Source: Salipiger pentaromativorans | GTDB taxonomy: Bacteria; Pseudomonadota; Alphaproteobacteria; Rhodobacterales; Rhodobacteraceae | Direction: 5' to 3' | Length of the DNA stretch: 64,000 bases | Assembly: GCF_024721115.1 (NCBI RefSeq) | Contig: NZ_JAMDHK010000002.1 | Coordinates: forward strand, 62,001 to 126,000 | In this document: one piece after another, positions 24,731-34,044 of the stretch | Position numbering within the stretch: position 1 is the stretch's first letter | Layout: every line of letters begins with the position of its first letter | The notes under the pieces: generated by a model | Databases searched by the model: none | Told to the model about the DNA's origin: nothing | The model's input: the letters and a program-made list of their open reading frames with translations, nothing else | Position numbers and translations under genes: made by a program

Positions 24731-25764
24731 AGGCTTGGTACTATAGCGAGCATGGCGGACCCGAGGTTCGCCAGCTCCGTGACGTCGAAATGCCCGCGCT
24801 CAAACCCGATGAGGTGCGCGTCAAGGTCATCGCCTGTGCGCTGAACCGGCTCGATCTGCTTCAGCGCGAGGCGCCGGTGGTGGCGGGATTCTCGCTGCCG
24901 CATGTCTGCGGCATGGATTTTGTCGGCACCGTGGTCGAGGTCGGCCCCGAGGCGGATGCCGGGCTGCGCGACAAGATCGTGGTCATCGACCCGGTGGTGA
25001 GCTGCGGGACATGCGACCGCTGCCTGTCGGGCAACGAATTCTACTGCCGGACCATGCGCACCATCGGTTCGAGCCGCTGGGGCGGCATGGCGGAATATGT
25101 CGCGGTGCCCGACCGCAACTGCATCGAGGTGGCCGATAGCACGATCCCGCTCGAAGAGCTGGCGGGTGTGCCCGTCGCTTCGGTCACCGCCTGGCACGCG
25201 GTGCTGGGCGCGGCCAAGGTGCAGCCGGGCGAGACGGTGGTGATCCCCGGAGCGAATTCGGGCGTCGGCATCGCGGCGATCCAGATCGCCAAGCAGCAGG
25301 GCTGCCGCGTGATCACCACGATCAGCGGCCCCGAACGGATGCAGAAGGCCTATGATCTGGGCGCCGATCTGGTGATCGACCGCCGGGCCGAGGACTGGGT
25401 GCAGAAAGCGCGGGACTTCAGCGGCGGCGATGGGGCAGATTTTGTCTGGGATCACGTCGGCGGCGCCTTTCTTCAGCAGGCCATCGACGCCTGCACCATC
25501 GAGGCGCGCGTGGTGATGTCGGGAACCACCGATGACGGCTATTCGACGATCAAGGATACCAGCGTCTACCACTACGGGCGCACCCTGATCGGCCACGGCA
25601 AATACACGCGCCAGGAGATGCGCGACACGGTGGCGGCCTATGCCTCGGGCAAGCTCAAGCTGGTGGTCGACAGCTACTGGTCCTTCGAGGACATGCACAA
25701 GGCCGAGGAGCGTCTGCAATCGAACGACTTTTTCGGAAAGGTCATCGTATGTATGCCAAACTGA
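24727..25764 (+). CDS. zinc-type alcohol dehydrogenase / quinone oxidoreductase family
   Basis: A 345-residue medium-chain dehydrogenase. Structural-zinc cysteines are at 93, 96, 99 and 107 (SCGTCDRCLSGNEFYC). The NADPH-binding Rossmann motif is VVIPGANSGVGIAAIQIAK. The usual catalytic-zinc GHE motif is replaced by HVCGMD, so quinone-oxidoreductase-like chemistry is possible. The ATG at 24727 overlaps the previous stop (ATGA) and gives the family start MKAWYYSEHGG; an ATG 12 nt upstream is less typical. It is unusual to find a dehydrogenase between a binding-protein gene and its ATPase, suggesting the substrate is modified directly on entry. Confidence 0.87.
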   Translation: MKAWYYSEHGGPEVRQLRDVEMPALKPDEVRVKVIACALNRLDLLQREAPVVAGFSLPHVCGMDFVGTVVEVGPEADAGLRDKIVVIDPVVSCGTCDRCLSGNEFYCRTMRTIGSSRWGGMAEYVAVPDRNCIEVADSTIPLEELAGVPVASVTAWHAVLGAAKVQPGETVVIPGANSGVGIAAIQIAKQQGCRVITTISGPERMQKAYDLGADLVIDRRAEDWVQKARDFSGGDGADFVWDHVGGAFLQQAIDACTIEARVVMSGTTDDGYSTIKDTSVYHYGRTLIGHGKYTRQEMRDTVAAYASGKLKLVVDSYWSFEDMHKAEERLQSNDFFGKVIVCMPN

Positions 25765-26633
25765 CCTCGGTTCCCGGCCCGGTCGCGGCCATGCGCGAGA
25801 CAGAGGAGGCGCGGGGCGACAGCCCCGCCGGCCTCGGCGCGGCAGGCGACCGGATCGAGATACGCGGGGTCAACCGCATCTATCAGGGCAACGGGCGCGA
25901 GGTTCACGCCCTGAGCGACATCAACCTGCATATCCGCCGGGGAGAGTTCGTCACGCTGTTCGGCCCGTCGGGCTGCGGCAAGTCCACGCTGTTGCGGATC
26001 ATCGCCGGGCTCGATCGGCAGAGCTCGGGCGAGGTGCGGCTCTTCAAGCAGGATCCGCTCGACGCCTCGCGCAGCAAGAACATCGCGTGGATCCCGCAAT
26101 CCTCCTCGCTGCTGCCCTGGCTGACGATCCGCCGCAATGTCGAGCTTTCGGCCCGTCTCAACCGGCGCGCCGACCGGCTGCGCCTGACCGCGCGCAAACC
26201 CGAGCGCCCGATGCAAGTGCTGCGCGAGCTGGGGCTTGGCGAGTTTGCCGACAAGCGCCCGGCACAGCTTTCGGGCGGGATGCGCCAGCGCGCCTCCATC
26301 GCGCGCGGCTTTGTGCAGGGCGCGCCGATGATGCTGATGGACGAGCCCTTTTCGGCGCTTGACGAGCTGACCCGCGACGCGCTGCAACTGCGCCTTCTGG
26401 ATCTGTGGGAGAAGCACCGCAAGACGGTGATCTTCGTGACCCATTCCGCCGCCGAGGCGGTGCTGCTGTCGGACCGTGTCGTGGTGATGACCTCGCGCCC
26501 GGGCCGCATCCATTCCATCATCGACATCGACCTGCCGCGCCCGAGGCCGGCGGGGATCGAGGACAGCCCGGCCTTCGGCGAGCTGGTGCGGCGGGTCAAG
26601 GCCACGCTGCGTGCCGGCTGGGAGGGCGCGTGA
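25749..26633 (+). CDS. ABC transporter ATPase (nitrate/sulfonate/THI5 type)
   Basis: A 294-residue TauB/SsuB-like ATPase. Walker A GPSGCGKST is at about 72-80, the Q-loop region IPQSSSLLPWLTIRRNV, the signature LSGGMRQRASIARGF, Walker B MMLMDEPFSALD and the switch His VTHSAAEAV. It begins inside the end of the dehydrogenase gene (16-nt overlap); a later ATG at 25791 is possible since the first 35 residues precede the domain. It pairs with the permease immediately downstream. Confidence 0.92.
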   Translation: MYAKLTSVPGPVAAMRETEEARGDSPAGLGAAGDRIEIRGVNRIYQGNGREVHALSDINLHIRRGEFVTLFGPSGCGKSTLLRIIAGLDRQSSGEVRLFKQDPLDASRSKNIAWIPQSSSLLPWLTIRRNVELSARLNRRADRLRLTARKPERPMQVLRELGLGEFADKRPAQLSGGMRQRASIARGFVQGAPMMLMDEPFSALDELTRDALQLRLLDLWEKHRKTVIFVTHSAAEAVLLSDRVVVMTSRPGRIHSIIDIDLPRPRPAGIEDSPAFGELVRRVKATLRAGWEGA

Positions 26634-27400
26634 TGGCGGCCGGTCTGTTCCGAAGCGGCGCCACCGGGCGCCAACTGGCCTATGCGATTGTGGCGCCGCT
26701 GCTGGTGCTGGCGATCCTCGGGCTGCTCTGGCAATGGGTCGCGCTGACCATCGGTTCGATCCTGCCGCCGCTCGGCAAGGTCGGGGGCGAGTTCATCGAG
26801 CGGCCGGGGTTTTATGTCTTCCACCTGGGCGTCACGCTTTACGCCGGGCTCATCGGTTTCGCCATCGGGGCGCTGAGCGGCGTGCTGCTGGCGGGCTGCA
26901 TCGTCTGGTTCCCCTTCCTCGGCCCGGCGCTGGTGCCGGTGGCGCTGATGCTGAACGCAACCCCCATCGTGGCGATCGCGCCGGCGCTGATCGTCGCTTT
27001 CGGGTTCAACGCCATCCCGCATATCATCGTCGCCACCATCGCCGCCTTCTTCCCGATGCTGATCAACGCGATCACCGGGCTGCGGTCGGTGGATCGCGGT
27101 GCGCTCGAGGTGTTCGACGCGATGTCCGCCTCGCGCGGCGAGGTGTTCCTGCGGCTGCGGCTGCCGTCGAGCCTGCCGTATCTCTTCTCCGGTGCGAAAG
27201 TGGCGGTCACCGCCGCCATGATCGGCGCCATCGTCTCCGAGTTCACCGGCACCACCGAGGGGCTTGGCGCGGTGATCGTCATCGCCACCTCGTTTCTCAA
27301 CCTGACGCAGATGTGGGCGGCGATCTTCACCTCGATCCTCGCGACCCTGCTGCTGATCGGCGTGATCAACCTCGCCGAACGGCTGATCGTGCGCTGGTAG
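26633..27400 (+). CDS. ABC transporter permease (TauC/SsuC type)
   Basis: A 255-residue inner-membrane permease with about six helices. The cytoplasmic coupling loop (ALEVFDAMSASRGEVFLRLRLPSSLPYLFSG) carries the EAA-type motif that docks the ATPase. Homologues import sulfonates, nitrate or thiamine-precursor pyrimidines. The ATG at 26633 overlaps the ATPase stop by one base. With the binding protein and ATPase it completes a three-part importer. Confidence 0.92.
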   Translation: MAAGLFRSGATGRQLAYAIVAPLLVLAILGLLWQWVALTIGSILPPLGKVGGEFIERPGFYVFHLGVTLYAGLIGFAIGALSGVLLAGCIVWFPFLGPALVPVALMLNATPIVAIAPALIVAFGFNAIPHIIVATIAAFFPMLINAITGLRSVDRGALEVFDAMSASRGEVFLRLRLPSSLPYLFSGAKVAVTAAMIGAIVSEFTGTTEGLGAVIVIATSFLNLTQMWAAIFTSILATLLLIGVINLAERLIVRW

Positions 27401-27405
27401 GGGGG

Positions 27406-28884
27406 ATGACGACCATGGACCGCATCCTCCCCGAAACCGCCCGCGCCCGGCTTGCGCGGCTGTGGCAGCGCGCGCAGGACGAGATGGAGCGCATCGAGTT
27501 CGCCTCGCCGGGCTGGATGCCCGAGCCGCAACGGCGGGACGGCCGCCCGGTCGCCGATGTGATTATCGTCGGGGCCGGGATGTCGGGGCTGGCCATCGCC
27601 TTCGGCCTGCGCCGGCGCGGCATCGGCAATGTCCGGGTCATCGACAGGGCGCCCGCCGGGCAGGAGGGGCCCTGGATCACCTGCGCGCGGATGAAGACGC
27701 TGCGCTCGCCCAAGACCCGGACCGGTCCGGATCTCGGTGTGCCTAGCCTGACACCGCAGGCGTGGTTCGTCGCGCGCTACGGCGAGGCCGCCTGGGAGAG
27801 CTGCGAGCGCATGAGCCGGGCCGACTGGATGGCCTATCTGACCTGGTTCCGCGACACGGTCGGGATCGCGGTGGAGAGCGAAACCGAATTGACCGACCTC
27901 GCGCCCGCGGGGTCCGGGCTGGTCGCGCTGGACCTGAAGACCTCGGAGGGGACCGAGCGGGCCCATGCGCGCCGCGTGGTGCTGGCGACGGGGATGGACG
28001 GCGCGGGCGGGCCCCGGGTGCCCGGGCTCTTCGCCGCGCTGCCGAAACACTTCTGGACACATAGCGCCGAGACCTGCGACGACAGCCATCTGCGCGGCAA
28101 GCGCGTGGCGGTGATCGGCTCGGCCACCTCGGCCTTCGACTGGGCGGACGCGGCGCTCGATCAGGGCGCGGCCTCGGTCACGCTGCTGTCGCGCGGGCAT
28201 GCGTTTCCGCGCCACGAGATCCTGCTCTTCACCCATTTCCCCGGCTATCTGGGGCATTTCCAGGCGCTGCCGGATGCCGAGCGCTGGCGGTTCAACCGGC
28301 TGTCGCAGACCTTCAAGGTGCCGCCGACGCAGGACCAGTATGACCGCGCGGTCGCGGATCCGCGCTTTGCCATGGTGTTCGACGCGCCGGTGACGGGCTG
28401 CCGGGTCGAGGGCGATGCCGTCCGGCTGGACACGCCGAAAGGGACGCTGCTGGCCGATCACCTGCTGCTGGGCACCGGCTATGTCGAGGCGGATCTGCGC
28501 CTGCGCCCCGAGCTGGGTCGGATCGCCGAGACCTGCACGCTCTGGCGCGACCGTTACAGCCCGCCCCCTGAGGACGCGGATGCCGGGCTGGGCCGCTTCC
28601 CCTATCTGAGCGAGGATTTCGCCTTTGTCCCGCGCGGAGCCGGGGCGGAATGGCTGCGCCGGGTGCATCTCTTCACCTATGGCGCGGCGCCCAGCGTCGG
28701 CCCGGTCAGCAACGGCATCACCGGCATGAAATACGGCGTGCCGCGCATGGTCGAGGCGCTGGTGGCGGCGTTCTTCCGCGAGGATGCCGCGTTTCATGCC
28801 CGCCGCATGGCCGCCTATGACGCGCCGCGCTTCGATCCGCATCTCGAAACCCTGTCCGGCACCGTAAGGGAGGCCCTGACATGA
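27406..28884 (+). CDS. FAD-dependent monooxygenase (FMO / flavoprotein type)
   Basis: A 492-residue class B-like flavoprotein. The first dinucleotide site VIIVGAGMSG (about 53-61) binds FAD, and a second site after residue 215 (RVAVIGSATSAFDWADAAL) would bind NADPH, although its glycine pattern is weak. The region WITCARMKTLRSPKTRTGPDLG near residue 90 and an ATG motif (VLATGM) are typical. Class B enzymes insert oxygen next to a carbonyl or onto N/S. A strong GGGGGG ribosome site precedes the ATG at 27406. It probably carries out the first oxidation in this operon. Confidence 0.85.
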   Translation: MTTMDRILPETARARLARLWQRAQDEMERIEFASPGWMPEPQRRDGRPVADVIIVGAGMSGLAIAFGLRRRGIGNVRVIDRAPAGQEGPWITCARMKTLRSPKTRTGPDLGVPSLTPQAWFVARYGEAAWESCERMSRADWMAYLTWFRDTVGIAVESETELTDLAPAGSGLVALDLKTSEGTERAHARRVVLATGMDGAGGPRVPGLFAALPKHFWTHSAETCDDSHLRGKRVAVIGSATSAFDWADAALDQGAASVTLLSRGHAFPRHEILLFTHFPGYLGHFQALPDAERWRFNRLSQTFKVPPTQDQYDRAVADPRFAMVFDAPVTGCRVEGDAVRLDTPKGTLLADHLLLGTGYVEADLRLRPELGRIAETCTLWRDRYSPPPEDADAGLGRFPYLSEDFAFVPRGAGAEWLRRVHLFTYGAAPSVGPVSNGITGMKYGVPRMVEALVAAFFREDAAFHARRMAAYDAPRFDPHLETLSGTVREALT

Positions 28885-29906
28885 CGACCGCCACCGTGCC
28901 GCTCTCCGATACCATGGCCGCTGCAAGGCGCGACAGCGCCGAGTTTCCGGTGCTGCTGGCCAATCACGCGCCGATGATCCTTGTGGCGATGCGGCGGCTG
29001 GGCGCCCCGGACGCGCGCATCGCCGCGTGGTTCGCGCAATACCGGCAGGCCAAGAAACTGTATCCGATGCCCGCGCCCGTGGCCCCGATCACCGGGGCCG
29101 ACTGGCTGGACCATCTCGGCGACCGCAGCCGCGAGGCCGATTACCGCGCCTTCATGCGCGCCGAGATCCATCGGCTGGGCCGGGCCGCGACGCTGCGGCG
29201 CTACCTGCCGGCGCTGCTGCCCGGGATCGGTGCCAGCGCCACCCATCCGCTGATGCGCATCGCCTATGCGCTGCTCGCCGATGACGATGACGAGATCGGC
29301 GCCGCCCTGGGCTACTGGGCCGCCTGTTTCCTGCCGCTGCCCGTCTGCACCGGCCAGCGGCCCGACACCGACGATCCCCTCGCGGTGCTGGCCGGGGTCG
29401 GGGCGATCCCCGGCGCGCGCGATTACGATCCCGGCAGCCATTTGCTCTGGCACCACATCCGCACCGTCGCGGCGCTGCCGGAATTCGCCCCGGTCGGGGG
29501 CCGGCTCGAGATCGGGCAGGGGACGCTGGCGCAGATGGCGGCAGTGGGGCTCAACCTCTATGCCGCGACGCTGGATTTCGCCGCGCTGCATGTGGTGACC
29601 GGTCTGCACTGGTGCCGGCTGTTGTTGCCCTGGCTCGACGGGCCCGAGCCGCTGCTGCGCCCCTATTGGCAGGTGGTCGCGGCGCTGGTGCCCTATATCG
29701 GCTTTCCCGATCCGCTGACCCCGGCCGAACTGGACGAAATGCGCCGCTTGCCCGCGCCCCCCTGGGAGGAGATCGCCCGCAAGGCCATCGCCTCGGAGGA
29801 CGAGCACGACATCAGCCTCACCTTCTCGGCCCGCGAAGAAGAGAAGATCTATGGCGATCCGCTTTACCGGGTGGTGGCGGCGCGGCGGCTGGGGCTGCTG
29901 TCATGA
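28881..29906 (+). CDS. questin oxidase-like protein (DUF4243)
   Basis: A 341-residue protein that I assign to the questin-oxidase-like family from its pattern: NHAPMILVAMRRLGAPDARI near residue 28, a YRQAKKLYP segment, DWLDHLGDRS, SATHPLMRIAYALL and ALGYWAACFLPLP. Fungal GedK performs a Baeyer-Villiger-type ring opening of the anthraquinone questin; bacterial members are essentially uncharacterised. No classical cofactor motif is visible. It overlaps both neighbours (ATGA on each side), so it is translated with the flavin monooxygenase and an amidohydrolase. A ring-cleavage role is inference. Confidence 0.75.
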   Translation: MTTATVPLSDTMAAARRDSAEFPVLLANHAPMILVAMRRLGAPDARIAAWFAQYRQAKKLYPMPAPVAPITGADWLDHLGDRSREADYRAFMRAEIHRLGRAATLRRYLPALLPGIGASATHPLMRIAYALLADDDDEIGAALGYWAACFLPLPVCTGQRPDTDDPLAVLAGVGAIPGARDYDPGSHLLWHHIRTVAALPEFAPVGGRLEIGQGTLAQMAAVGLNLYAATLDFAALHVVTGLHWCRLLLPWLDGPEPLLRPYWQVVAALVPYIGFPDPLTPAELDEMRRLPAPPWEEIARKAIASEDEHDISLTFSAREEEKIYGDPLYRVVAARRLGLLS

Positions 29907-31123
29907 CGGGGTGCCTGCTTGAGAACGTCCGGCTGAACGGCGGCGAGGGACCGGTCGAGATCCTCATGGAGAGCGGCACGATCCGCGCCATCGCGCCCAG
30001 GATCGCCGTGCCCGAGGGGCTGCCCCGGCTGGATGGCGGCGGCGGGCTGGTGCTGCGGCCGATGGTCGATGGCCATGTGCATCTCGACAAGACGCGGCTG
30101 GGCCTGCCTTTCGAGTCCCACGTCCCAGGCGCCTCCGTGGCCGAGCGCATCGCCGTCGAGGAGCGGCTGCGCGCCGACCGGCCCGACGCCACGGCGCAGT
30201 GCGGCGCGGCGCTGATCGAGCGCATGGCGGGTTTCGGCACCATGGCGCTGCGCAGCCATGCCGACATCACCCCCGGCGCGGGTCTGGCCGGGCTCGAGGC
30301 CGAGCTGGCGCTGCGAGAGCGCTATCGCGGCGTGATGGACATCCAGATCGTCGCCTTTCCCCAGACCGGCGTGATCCGGGTGCCGGGTCTCGACGATCTG
30401 CTGGATGCGGCGTTGAAGATGGGCGCCGATCTGGTGGGCGGGCTCGATCCCGCCGGCTTTGACGAGGAGATCGCGGCGCAGCTCGATACCGTCTTTGCGC
30501 TGGCCGACAAGCATGGGGCAGGGGTGGACATCCACCTCCACGATCCCGGCACGCTGGGCACGTTCGAGCTGCGCCAGATCGCGGCCCGCGCCCGGCGCTA
30601 CGGGCTGGAGGGGCGGGTTGCGGTCTCGCACGCCTATTGTCTCGGACAGGTGCCCGGCGACGATTTCGCCCGCACTGCCGATCTGCTGGCCGAGAGCGGG
30701 GTCGACATCCTGACCAATGTGCCCTCGCATGTGGAAATGCCGCCGGTCGCCGATCTGGAGGCACGGGGGGTGACGGTGTTTCTCGGCTCCGACAACATCC
30801 GCGACGCCTGGTCGCCCTTCGGCACCGGCGACATGTTCGAACGCGCGGCGCTGCTGTGCCAGCGCTGGAACTGGCGCGAGGATGCCGATCTCGAACATGC
30901 CTGCGCGCTGGCCTCGGAGGTGCCGGCGCGGGTTCTGGGGCTGCGCTCTGACCCGATCGCGCCGGGCACCGCGGCGGATCTGCTGATCGTCGGCGCCGCC
31001 TGCATCGCGGATGCCATTGCCACCCGACCCGCCCGCCGCACGCTGCTGCGGGCGGGCCGGGTCATCGCCGAAAACGGCCGCCTGCGGGCCGCCGGAAACA
31101 CGAAGGACCAAGACCGCCAATGA
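29903..31123 (+). CDS. amidohydrolase, cytosine deaminase family (copy A)
   Basis: A 406-residue metal-dependent hydrolase. The metal-binding start DGHVHLDK (His58/His60) lies on the first barrel strand. Further ligands are in VDIHLHDPG and VAVSHAYCLG and the catalytic Asp in VFLGSDNIRDAWSPFGTGDM, all typical of the cytosine deaminase/AtzC branch. Substrate is probably a ring C-N bond (deamination or ring opening). It shares its start with the questin-oxidase-like stop (ATGA). A second, only distantly similar member is encoded 3 kb downstream. Confidence 0.9.
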   Translation: MTGCLLENVRLNGGEGPVEILMESGTIRAIAPRIAVPEGLPRLDGGGGLVLRPMVDGHVHLDKTRLGLPFESHVPGASVAERIAVEERLRADRPDATAQCGAALIERMAGFGTMALRSHADITPGAGLAGLEAELALRERYRGVMDIQIVAFPQTGVIRVPGLDDLLDAALKMGADLVGGLDPAGFDEEIAAQLDTVFALADKHGAGVDIHLHDPGTLGTFELRQIAARARRYGLEGRVAVSHAYCLGQVPGDDFARTADLLAESGVDILTNVPSHVEMPPVADLEARGVTVFLGSDNIRDAWSPFGTGDMFERAALLCQRWNWREDADLEHACALASEVPARVLGLRSDPIAPGTAADLLIVGAACIADAIATRPARRTLLRAGRVIAENGRLRAAGNTKDQDRQ

Positions 31124-31770
31124 CCCTGCTGGACATGCAAACCACCAATTATTTCCCGAAACTGCGCGGCGGGGCGCAGCCGATGGATTTCGCGACCTGC
31201 CCCGACAATCCGCTGCGGCTGATGCAGGACTGGGCCACGCATGTGCTGTCCATCGGCGCGACAGAGCCGATGTTCGTCACACTGGCCACCGCAAGCGCCA
31301 CGGGCATTCCCTCGTCGCGCACCGTGCAACTGCTGGACATTGCCGACGACGCGCTGCTCTTCACCACCAATATGGGCAGCCGCAAGGGGGTCGAGATTCT
31401 GGAAACCGGCGCTGTCGCCGTGTCGCTCTACTGGCGCGAGACCGGGCAGTCGATCAACGTCACCGGCACCGTTCGCGTGGCCGATGACGACGAGAACGAC
31501 CGCCGCTTCGCCCAGGACCACCGCGAGGTGCAGGCGTCGCGGGTGGTGTCGTTCCATGGCCGCAAGCTGACCGACGAGGCGGCGCATAATGCCCGCTGGG
31601 AGGAGCTTTACCGCAGCGACCGCGCGATTGCGCGGCCTGACTACTGGAAGTGGTTCCGCGTCGTGCCCAATGGTGTCACCTTCTGGGAGGGGCATCCCGA
31701 CCGGATGAATCGGCGGCTGCATTACACGCGCACCGGCGAGATCTGGGACAAGAGCCCGATCGAAGCGTGA
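31120..31770 (+). CDS. PNPOx-like FMN flavoprotein (pyridoxamine phosphate oxidase family)
   Basis: A 216-residue split-barrel flavoprotein with the PdxH architecture: FVTLATASATGIPSSRTVQLLDI, FTTNMGSRKGVEILET (FMN-phosphate loop), VSLYWRETGQSINVTGTV and a C-terminal WKWFRVVP...FWEGHPDRMNRR. True PdxH ends similarly, so it may oxidise a B6-like substrate. Alternatively it may reduce or carry FMN for another oxygenase of the operon. Being embedded between an amidohydrolase and the regulator argues for a catabolic rather than housekeeping copy. Confidence 0.82.
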   Translation: MTLLDMQTTNYFPKLRGGAQPMDFATCPDNPLRLMQDWATHVLSIGATEPMFVTLATASATGIPSSRTVQLLDIADDALLFTTNMGSRKGVEILETGAVAVSLYWRETGQSINVTGTVRVADDDENDRRFAQDHREVQASRVVSFHGRKLTDEAAHNARWEELYRSDRAIARPDYWKWFRVVPNGVTFWEGHPDRMNRRLHYTRTGEIWDKSPIEA

Positions 31771-31813
31771 GGCCGTCCCGAAACGGGTGTGTGGGCAGAG
31801 GAAAGGGGAGGAA

Positions 31814-32488
31814 ATGATCGCGTCTGACAGTTCCCTGATGGTGGAGCGGGTCTATCGCTCGCTGGTGCAGCAGATCTTCGACGGCGAACTGACGCCCGGC
31901 GACATGTTGCAGGAGGAGCAGGTGGCCGAGAGCTTTGGCGTCTCGCGCACGCCGGTGCGCGAGGCGCTGCACCGGCTGATGTATGACGGGCTGGCGGCGC
32001 GCGGGCCGCGCCGCGCCTTCATGGTGCGCAGCCTCTCTCCCGACGAGGTGAGCGATCTGGTCGAGGCGATGTGGGAGCTGGAGGCGCTTTGCGCGCGCCT
32101 GTCCTCGATGCGCATGACCCCGCAGGAGCGGCATGCGCTGTCGCTCTGCGTCGAACAGGGGGATGTGGCGCTGGCCGAGAACGACAGCGTGGCCTATGCC
32201 AAGATCAACCGCGACTTCCACAACCGTCTGGTCGAGGGCGCGCGCAACCGCATGATCGGCGGCAGCGCCAAGGCGACGCGCGTGCGCCTCTCGCCGCTGC
32301 ATTCGGCCCCCTTCGCCACCCGCGAGGACATCGCCAAGAGCCAGGAAGAGCACAAGGATATTCTCAAGGGCGTTCTGGCCAGCGACCAGTTGCACACCTG
32401 GGAGGCGATGAGCCGCCACATGGCCACCACCGCCACCAAGGTGCTGGCGCTTTATCACGAGATGGAAGAGACGCGCAAAGCCCGCTAG
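31814..32488 (+). CDS. GntR-family regulator, FCD (FadR) subfamily
   Basis: A 224-residue regulator: winged helix at the N-terminus (about residues 8-75, with VAESFGVSRTPVREALHRLMYDGL) and an all-helical FCD ligand domain. The FCD domain carries metal/ligand residues in NRDFHNRLVEGARN, EEHKDIL and SRHM. A strong AGGGGAGG ribosome site selects the ATG at 31814. FCD regulators usually repress and are released by a pathway acid. The palindromes at 23557-23590 in front of the operon are the likely targets. Confidence 0.92.
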   Translation: MIASDSSLMVERVYRSLVQQIFDGELTPGDMLQEEQVAESFGVSRTPVREALHRLMYDGLAARGPRRAFMVRSLSPDEVSDLVEAMWELEALCARLSSMRMTPQERHALSLCVEQGDVALAENDSVAYAKINRDFHNRLVEGARNRMIGGSAKATRVRLSPLHSAPFATREDIAKSQEEHKDILKGVLASDQLHTWEAMSRHMATTATKVLALYHEMEETRKAR

Positions 32489-32574
32489 CGGGCTGCGCGC
32501 CATTCCGTTGCAGCGTTCTCCGGGGCTTTGGCGCCGGACACCCCCTTTTTGCCTCAGACCGTTCCGGACCCGCC

Positions 32575-34011
32575 ATGCCGACCTCCTATCGCTCCCCCTC
32601 GCTTTATCTTGCCGGCCGCTGGCAGGCGGACACCGCCGCGACGGCGCCGGTCGTCGATCCGGCCACCGGGCGCGAGATCGGCCGGGTGCCTCTGGCCGAT
32701 GCCGCGCTGGTGGCCGAGGCGCTCGACGCGGCGGAGCGGGCCTTTGCGCCCTGGCGGGCGCTGGGGGCCGAGGCACGCGGGGCGATCCTCGAACGCGCGG
32801 CGGGGCTGTTGCGCGGCGGGCTGGAAGAGGCCGCGCGGCATATCGTTCTGGAGCAGGGCAAGCCGCTGGCCGAGGCCCGGCTCGAAATCGCAAGCTGCGC
32901 GGGGATGCTGGAATGGTTCGCGGCGGCGGGCCGCGCCGCGCCGGACCGGCCGCTTCCGGCACAGCCGGGGTTTCCCCGCCGGATCATCCGACAGGAGCCC
33001 ATCGGCCCCGTCGCGGCCTTTGCGCCCTGGAACTTCCCGGCCTCGATCCCCACCCGCAAGGCCGCCGCGGCGCTGGCGGCGGGCTGCCCGGTGGTCGTCA
33101 AACCCGCCGAGGAGACGCCGGCGGGCTTTGGCTTTGTCGCCCGCGCGCTGCACGAGGCGGGGCTGCCGCCGGGCGTGCTTTCGGTGCTTTACGGCGATCC
33201 CGGGCCGCTCAGCGCGCAGGTGATCGCGTCGCCCGCGATCCGCAAGATCGCCTTCACCGGTTCGACCCGCGTGGGCTGCCTCATCGGCGAGATGGCCGGG
33301 CGGCTGGCAAAGCCCTGCGTGCTGGAGCTGGGCGGCCATTCGCCGGTGCTGGTGCTGGAGGATGCCGACATCGAGATGGCCGTCGCGCGCTCGGTTCAGG
33401 CCAAGTTCCGCAATGGCGGGCAGATCTGCGGCTCGCCGACGCGCTTCTATATCCACGAAAGCCGTTACGATGCCTTTGCCGACCGCTTTGCCGAGGCGGT
33501 GGCGCGCCTGCCCATGGGCAGCGGGCTCGACCCCGAAACCCGGCTTGGCCCGATGATCGGCGCCGGGCGGGTGGAGGCGTTGCACGCGCTGGTGACCGAG
33601 GCGGTGGCGCAGGGCGCCACGCTGCGCAGCGGTGGCGAACTGCCCAACGGGCCGGGGTTCTTTTATCGTCCGACGCTGTTGCAGGACGTGCCCGAGACCG
33701 CGCGGATCATGCAGGAAGAGCCCTTTGGCCCGGTGGTCGTCCTGAACCGCTTCTCGGACCGCGAGGACGCACTGGCGCGGGCGAACGGCACGCCCTACGC
33801 GCTGGCCGCCTATGCGTTCGCGGGCAGCGGCGCGGGGCTCGACTGGGCCGGGGCGGGGCTCGATGCCGGGCTTGTGGGGCTCAACAGCTATGCCGTGGTC
33901 TTTGCCGACACGCCGATCAGCGGCCGGCGGTCGAGCGGTTATGGCTCCGAGGGCGGGGCCGAGGGGCTGCGGGAATATCTGATCCCGAAATTTCTGGTGG
34001 AGGAGGGCTGA
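32575..34011 (+). CDS. NAD(P)-dependent aldehyde dehydrogenase
   Basis: A 478-residue aldehyde dehydrogenase of the succinate-semialdehyde/glycolaldehyde type. Marks are FAPWNFPASIPTRKAAAALAAGCPVVVKPAEETP, FTGSTRVG, the catalytic Glu in LELGGHSPVLV and the catalytic Cys in NGGQICGSP. The C-terminal motif EEPFGPVVVL is also present. It follows the regulator by 86 nt and should oxidise the aldehyde produced after ring opening. Exact substrate unknown. Confidence 0.92.
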   Translation: MPTSYRSPSLYLAGRWQADTAATAPVVDPATGREIGRVPLADAALVAEALDAAERAFAPWRALGAEARGAILERAAGLLRGGLEEAARHIVLEQGKPLAEARLEIASCAGMLEWFAAAGRAAPDRPLPAQPGFPRRIIRQEPIGPVAAFAPWNFPASIPTRKAAAALAAGCPVVVKPAEETPAGFGFVARALHEAGLPPGVLSVLYGDPGPLSAQVIASPAIRKIAFTGSTRVGCLIGEMAGRLAKPCVLELGGHSPVLVLEDADIEMAVARSVQAKFRNGGQICGSPTRFYIHESRYDAFADRFAEAVARLPMGSGLDPETRLGPMIGAGRVEALHALVTEAVAQGATLRSGGELPNGPGFFYRPTLLQDVPETARIMQEEPFGPVVVLNRFSDREDALARANGTPYALAAYAFAGSGAGLDWAGAGLDAGLVGLNSYAVVFADTPISGRRSSGYGSEGGAEGLREYLIPKFLVEEG

Positions 34012-34044
34012 GCCCCGCCGCATCCGCATGCAAAGGAGACCGCC

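Noticed and set aside
31120-31770. Housekeeping pyridoxamine phosphate oxidase (pdxH)
   Set aside because: The motifs are close to PdxH, but the gene is locked inside a catabolic operon by an ATGA overlap, so I kept the family-level name.
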